A DNA stretch of 64,000 bases from Spirosoma taeanense (GTDB lineage Bacteria; Bacteroidota; Bacteroidia; Cytophagales; Spirosomataceae), in the NCBI RefSeq assembly GCF_013127955.1, contig NZ_CP053435.1, positions 4,030,001 to 4,094,000 of the forward strand. The letters are read 5' to 3'. Made by a program: the position numbers and the translations under genes. Of this stretch, positions 60,510-64,000 are shown piece after piece (the stretch's first letter is position 1; every line of letters begins with the position of its first letter). A model generated the notes under the pieces. That model had not been told where the DNA came from. It saw only the letters and a program-made list of their open reading frames with translations, and did not search any database.

Positions 60510-61349
60510 ATGAAAAAGTTTTTATACGTTGTCGCAGCTGCGGGCCTGACGGCCAGTCTGAGCTCGTGCCTGAACGACGACGAACATTACGTTGATTTCA
60601 AGAATGTAGGCGCTATTGCGGAGATTCCGTCGTCGGCTTTTTACGGCATCGAAGACGCGCGCAGCTACCTGCAGGTGGCAGCCGCTACCGATTCGTTCGA
60701 CGTAAACATTGCTTCGCCGAACATGCCATCGCAGAATACCGACGTAACGGTTGCGATTGATCCGGCTGCGCTGACGGCTTACAACACGCAGAATGGCACG
60801 AACTATCAGATTCTTCCTGCATCGCTGTATAAGCTGCTCACGCCAACGGTAACGGTAAGAGCTGGCACCCGGCTGGCCCCGGTGGCTTTTCAGCTGAACA
60901 CCACCACGCTGAAGTTTACGGATAACTACGCGGTTCCGTTCGTGCTGAAAAGCGCAACGAACGGCGTAACGGTGAGCAGCAACTACGGCACCAAGATCAT
61001 AGCGATCAAGCTTCGGAATAACTACGAAGGAACGTATCAGGCAACGGGGCAGTTTGTTCACCCAACGGCGGGTACCCGGGCCATTAACCGGTCCAAGACG
61101 CTAAACAGCATCGACGCCAACACCAGCCAGACCGAATACGCCGATCTGGGGGGTAGCGGCTTTCTGATGTGGCTGCGGGTGAATGCAGATAATACGGTTA
61201 CCATTATCCCCAGGGGCAGCACGCCAACTACGGTGCAGACAGGTACGAATTCGTATAATCCGGCTACCCGGACCTTTACGCTGAGTTATCAGTATGCCGG
61301 TGCCGGTGGGAACCGGGTAATTACCGAAACCATTCGACGCGTTAACTAA
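60510..61349 (+). CDS. DUF1735/BT_3987-like surface lipoprotein
   Basis: A 279-residue lipoprotein (lipobox SLSSC near residue 20). The N-terminal domain has the DUF1735 pattern VTVAIDPAALTAYNTQNGTN near residue 76 with ILPASLYKL just after. A second beta domain covers about 170-279. Proteins of this type accompany SusC/SusD pairs as extra surface glycan-binding lipoproteins. It closes the locus 2 operon and is followed by a terminator. The ligand is unknown. Confidence 0.82.
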   Translation: MKKFLYVVAAAGLTASLSSCLNDDEHYVDFKNVGAIAEIPSSAFYGIEDARSYLQVAAATDSFDVNIASPNMPSQNTDVTVAIDPAALTAYNTQNGTNYQILPASLYKLLTPTVTVRAGTRLAPVAFQLNTTTLKFTDNYAVPFVLKSATNGVTVSSNYGTKIIAIKLRNNYEGTYQATGQFVHPTAGTRAINRSKTLNSIDANTSQTEYADLGGSGFLMWLRVNADNTVTIIPRGSTPTTVQTGTNSYNPATRTFTLSYQYAGAGGNRVITETIRRVN

Positions 61350-61370
61350 CTGGCGTTACGTTCATTAACA

Positions 61371-61400
61371 GAAAAGGCAGCTCAAACGAGCTGCCTTTTC
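61371..61400. terminator. Bidirectional terminator between SusC/D locus 2 and GH130
   Basis: 13-bp perfect stem (61371-61383 and 61388-61400) with a 4-base loop. A-rich left and T-rich right ends allow termination on both strands. Confidence 0.88.
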
Positions 61401-61420
61401 TATTTAAACTTTTCCTGCGA

Positions 61421-62905
61421 TTAGCGGGCAATATCTGCCACCAGTTCGGGCTTAGCCTTGCCCGTCAGCTCGGCCAGTAGCTCGTCGACATTGACAGTAG
61501 CAAAACTGCTGGCGTAATCCGACATGGCGTACGGGATAATCAACTCGCGGCCGTTAATAAGTCCTCCGCAGCTATAGACGACATTGGGTACGTAGCCTTC
61601 GCGCTCATTTTCATCCGGGCTCAGAATCGGCTCGGTGGTTCGGCCAATGACCTTGCTGGGATCATTCAGGTCGAGCAGAAATGCGCCAATGGCGTATTTA
61701 CGCATGGGGCCGACGCCGTGGCTCAGTACCAGCCAGCCTGCTTCCGTCTCAATTGGCGAGCCGCAGTTACCGAGTTGCACGTACTCCCAATGGTAGGTTG
61801 GCTTCATGATCAGTTCTTTCGTCTGCCAGAAATACAGGTCATCCGAATACATCAGGTAGATATTCTCGCCGTCCTGTCTCGAAATCATGGCGTATTTGCC
61901 ATTAATCTTCCGCGGGAACAGGGCCATTCCCTTGTTCGCAACCTCGGCTCCGTTAAGCGTGCTGACGCTAAAGTGCGAAAAATCTTTGGTAGCCAGCAGC
62001 TGCGGAAACGTAACACGACCGTTATAGGCCGTATAGGTAGCGTAGTAGGTTACTTCGTCGTTATCCTCAGTGAACTGCACGAACCGGGCATCTTCAATAC
62101 CGTTGGTTTCGTTAGGCGAGGTAGGAAAAATGCAGCGTTCATCGAGGCTCTGATCGTCATCAAAATCAATCTCGTAGTTCGACCGGGCCAGCGCCAGCAG
62201 TCCGCTGGCAATGGTCTCATACTCCGCATTGTAACGATACTGCGCCGATATACGCTTTATCTGTGCTTCCAGCTCGGGCAGACTAAACTCCTCGCCCAGG
62301 CCGATCATCATTTTTTCCTGAATGCTGTTTTCGAGTCGCAGTTCATAGAGCTTACGCTCAAACTGAGTCCGGTTGAAGCGGTGGTTTGGTACAATTTCGG
62401 GCGATGTTACGTAGCGCGACGGTTTCCGCAACACGATCTTGCCTTCTTCGTCGATATAGCCCATTCGGAACGAGATAGACGATACGTGCCCCTCTCCCGT
62501 TGCCCGCAGGCTGAGAATGAATCGCTTGTAGCCCGGCGGCACGTTGGTCTGATCGGGATGCCAGATCATCGACGGGTTGAACAGAGCCGCTGATTCGAGC
62601 GAATACTCCATCGTAAAATAAGCTCCGAGCAGCAGTTTACGTTCGAGGCTCAGCGGTTCGTCGGTCAGCAGCTGGGGTCGTATCTGCTCGAACCGCTGGA
62701 GGAGAAACCGCTCCAGTTTATAATGACGACCGCCAAATTCCCGGATAACTTCGTTGAGTTTAACTTCTACCTCGGCATCCGACATAGCATTGACGCGGGC
62801 AATAATTTTCAGCGTCCGGGTGCTGCCCAGCTCAAACGGGCGGAATAAAACGCGGGTGGGATCGGGCCGTAACACAATTCCGGTGCGGGTGGCTTTTACA
62901 CTCAT
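61421..62905 (-). CDS. Glycoside hydrolase family 130 phosphorylase
   Basis: A 494-residue five-bladed propeller enzyme that splits beta-mannosides with inorganic phosphate to give mannose 1-phosphate. The GH130 core begins near residue 175. NGIEDARFVQF near 265 carries the catalytic Asp region, TYTAYNGRVTFPQLLATKDF follows, and GNCGSPIETEAGWLVLSHGV lies near 380. The N-terminal extension (about 1-170, helical) marks the larger GH130 subgroup. Lack of a signal peptide suggests a cytosolic enzyme. The partial gene at 63101 is on the same strand 195 bases upstream, so the two may act together. Confidence 0.88.
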   Translation of the reverse strand: MSVKATRTGIVLRPDPTRVLFRPFELGSTRTLKIIARVNAMSDAEVEVKLNEVIREFGGRHYKLERFLLQRFEQIRPQLLTDEPLSLERKLLLGAYFTMEYSLESAALFNPSMIWHPDQTNVPPGYKRFILSLRATGEGHVSSISFRMGYIDEEGKIVLRKPSRYVTSPEIVPNHRFNRTQFERKLYELRLENSIQEKMMIGLGEEFSLPELEAQIKRISAQYRYNAEYETIASGLLALARSNYEIDFDDDQSLDERCIFPTSPNETNGIEDARFVQFTEDNDEVTYYATYTAYNGRVTFPQLLATKDFSHFSVSTLNGAEVANKGMALFPRKINGKYAMISRQDGENIYLMYSDDLYFWQTKELIMKPTYHWEYVQLGNCGSPIETEAGWLVLSHGVGPMRKYAIGAFLLDLNDPSKVIGRTTEPILSPDENEREGYVPNVVYSCGGLINGRELIIPYAMSDYASSFATVNVDELLAELTGKAKPELVADIAR

Positions 62906-63100
62906 AGGTAATACGATACGGTGTTGTTACTCTACTAAACGAAAAGGGTTAACAAATTCCGTTCCACAAGCGATTCACAGTTGCCCCTTCTTCATTTCGA
63001 CATAAGGTTAAACGAAGAAGACGCCGAAAACAAGATAGCTCATCGGTAAATTGGAGCAGTTTGTTTTTGGCGTCTTCCCGGTAAATGTCTGACTACTCAG

Positions 63101-64000
63101 TTAGCCGTTAACGAGTGATGAAATCGCTACCTGCACCGATTTCTTTTCTGTATGCTGTTTCTGAACGTTGTATAGCTCAGCCAGGGCCAGCAAATACGAA
63201 AGCGTTGATTCGGCACCCTGGTTCTGGTTTACCCGGTCTATATGCAGGCCATCGCGGCAACCGCCTGTCTGCTGGTCATAGATCGGCAGGCCCAGGTCAT
63301 TCAGGCCCAGGAACCACTTGAATACCCGGATGGCGGTACGGTGCCATTCTTCATCGCCCGTTACAACATAAGCCGCCAGCGTGGCCGCAACGGTGCTCTG
63401 GGCTTCCAGCGGCTGCTGATCAAAATAGGCCCGGGTCTGCCCTTTGGTATAGAACCCATTTGATCCGATAGGCTGGAAATGACCCCGTTCGGATGTCTGT
63501 AGGTCCACCAGCCACCGCAGCGACTGAAGGCCAATCTTCACCAGGCGCTCATCACCGGAGCGAATCAGCACATGGGCCAGCACAGCGTTGTCGTAGGTGA
63601 GCTTATCCTCAAACCACGGCCAGTCTTCCGTTGCCGTTTCGGTATACCGGAACATGAGTTTATCGAGCAGTTGCCGCTGGATGGTTTTAGCCAGACGGTC
63701 GTCGTTAAACTTCTTCTGATACTCATAGATACCCAGCAGCGCAAATGCCCAGGCCCGGGGCGAGGTCATCTCGACAATTGTGGGCAGGACTTTCTCAAGC
63801 ATACTCATCGCCCAGGTTACCGTGTTGCGGTCGGTAGCCCGGCCAATGCAGACGCCCAGCGCCCAGATGGTCCGCCCGGTGCTATCGTCGGATCCGACTT
63901 CCTCAAGCCAGCGCCGATCATAACTCATAAAGTTGCGGAACCGATGGTGATCTGGCGAGTAGGCATGGTTCAGAAACGCACAGTAGTTGTCGGCAGCCTG
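63101..64000 (-). CDS. Alpha/alpha-toroid domain protein, C-terminal part (runs off window edge)
   Basis: The frame is open to the right edge, giving 299 residues of C-terminus. Paired helices with aromatic-rich turns (RAWAFALLGIYEYQKKF, TYDNAVLAHVLIRSGDERLV, GAESTLSYLLALAELYN) suggest an (alpha/alpha)6 barrel as in glycan-active or glycosyltransferase-associated proteins. The internal ATG at 63928 is not the start: in-frame codons continue upstream (HHRFRNF precedes it). GH130 neighbours of this type are often glycosyltransferases with such C-terminal barrels, so that is the likely identity, but the catalytic domain is outside the window. Confidence 0.6.
   Translation of the reverse strand, partial: QAADNYCAFLNHAYSPDHHRFRNFMSYDRRWLEEVGSDDSTGRTIWALGVCIGRATDRNTVTWAMSMLEKVLPTIVEMTSPRAWAFALLGIYEYQKKFNDDRLAKTIQRQLLDKLMFRYTETATEDWPWFEDKLTYDNAVLAHVLIRSGDERLVKIGLQSLRWLVDLQTSERGHFQPIGSNGFYTKGQTRAYFDQQPLEAQSTVAATLAAYVVTGDEEWHRTAIRVFKWFLGLNDLGLPIYDQQTGGCRDGLHIDRVNQNQGAESTLSYLLALAELYNVQKQHTEKKSVQVAISSLVNG

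Noticed and set aside
61718..62593. 291-codon plus-strand frame within GH130
   Set aside because: Antisense shadow of a GH130 gene with conserved catalytic blocks.
1..64000. CRISPR arrays, tRNA genes, insertion sequences, prophage
   Set aside because: No regularly spaced identical repeats, cloverleaf-like segments, transposase or phage motifs were recognised anywhere in the window by eye.

Overview
The window is a chromosomal segment from a member of the Bacteroidota, most likely a Cytophagales bacterium of the Spirosoma type; the genus is inference. Support comes from two SusC/SusD outer-membrane pairs, a type IX secretion (T9SS) C-terminal sorting domain, many Q-terminated signal peptides and short lipoproteins, several Bacteroidota-only DUF families (DUF2911, DUF4920, DUF983, DUF1080, DUF1735), and repeated TAnnTTTG -7 promoter boxes. 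No tRNA, rRNA, CRISPR array, phage or insertion sequence was recognised.

Layout. 1-12.7 kb is mostly housekeeping: partial tyrS, a long queA paralog overlapping a membrane-protein gene, a cobalamin adenosyltransferase, ilvE, a secreted TonB-C-terminal-domain protein, an Omp85-type barrel, an SLC45-like sugar transporter with a PfkB sugar kinase, lgt, yidD, a GroES-like protein and a DUF4174 protein. 12.7-24.6 kb carries a sialate O-acetylesterase, an NmrA-like reductase, a barrel protein, DUF2911, an acyl-CoA dehydrogenase, a YheT-type hydrolase, and a two-gene serine pathway: a SerB-like phosphatase fused to SerA, followed by SerC. 24.7-28.1 kb has a spore-photoproduct-lyase-like radical SAM protein and an M13 metallopeptidase gene interrupted by one in-frame TAG.

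28.1-38.3 kb is a secreted carbohydrate block: an amidohydrolase, two DUF1080 (3-keto-disaccharide hydrolase) proteins, a sorbosone-dehydrogenase-like beta-propeller with a fused type-1 copper domain, a GH9 endoglucanase and an SMP-30-like lipoprotein. The combination suggests oxidative, 3-keto-sugar-type glycan breakdown with copper-mediated electron transfer. This is the best candidate here for an undescribed system, but it is inference. 38.4-47.7 kb returns to housekeeping genes: a second queA, ispD, DUF983, an AraC regulator with a PLP decarboxylase, meaB and a GT39 glycosyltransferase. It ends with a tandem pair of acidic disordered proteins. 48-61.4 kb has a T9SS cargo protein and two paralogous, divergently transcribed SusC/SusD loci with mirrored promoters. 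61.4-64 kb has a GH130 phosphorylase and a partial alpha/alpha-toroid protein running off the edge.

Non-coding structure is notable. There are many unusually long perfect terminator hairpins. A REPIN-like double palindrome sits between yheT and serA, with a related core at 38.34 kb. Degenerate GAGTGAAT/GAGCGAAA repeats lie next to three gene starts, one of them forming a large hairpin before serC. An inverted repeat invades the 5' end of ispD.
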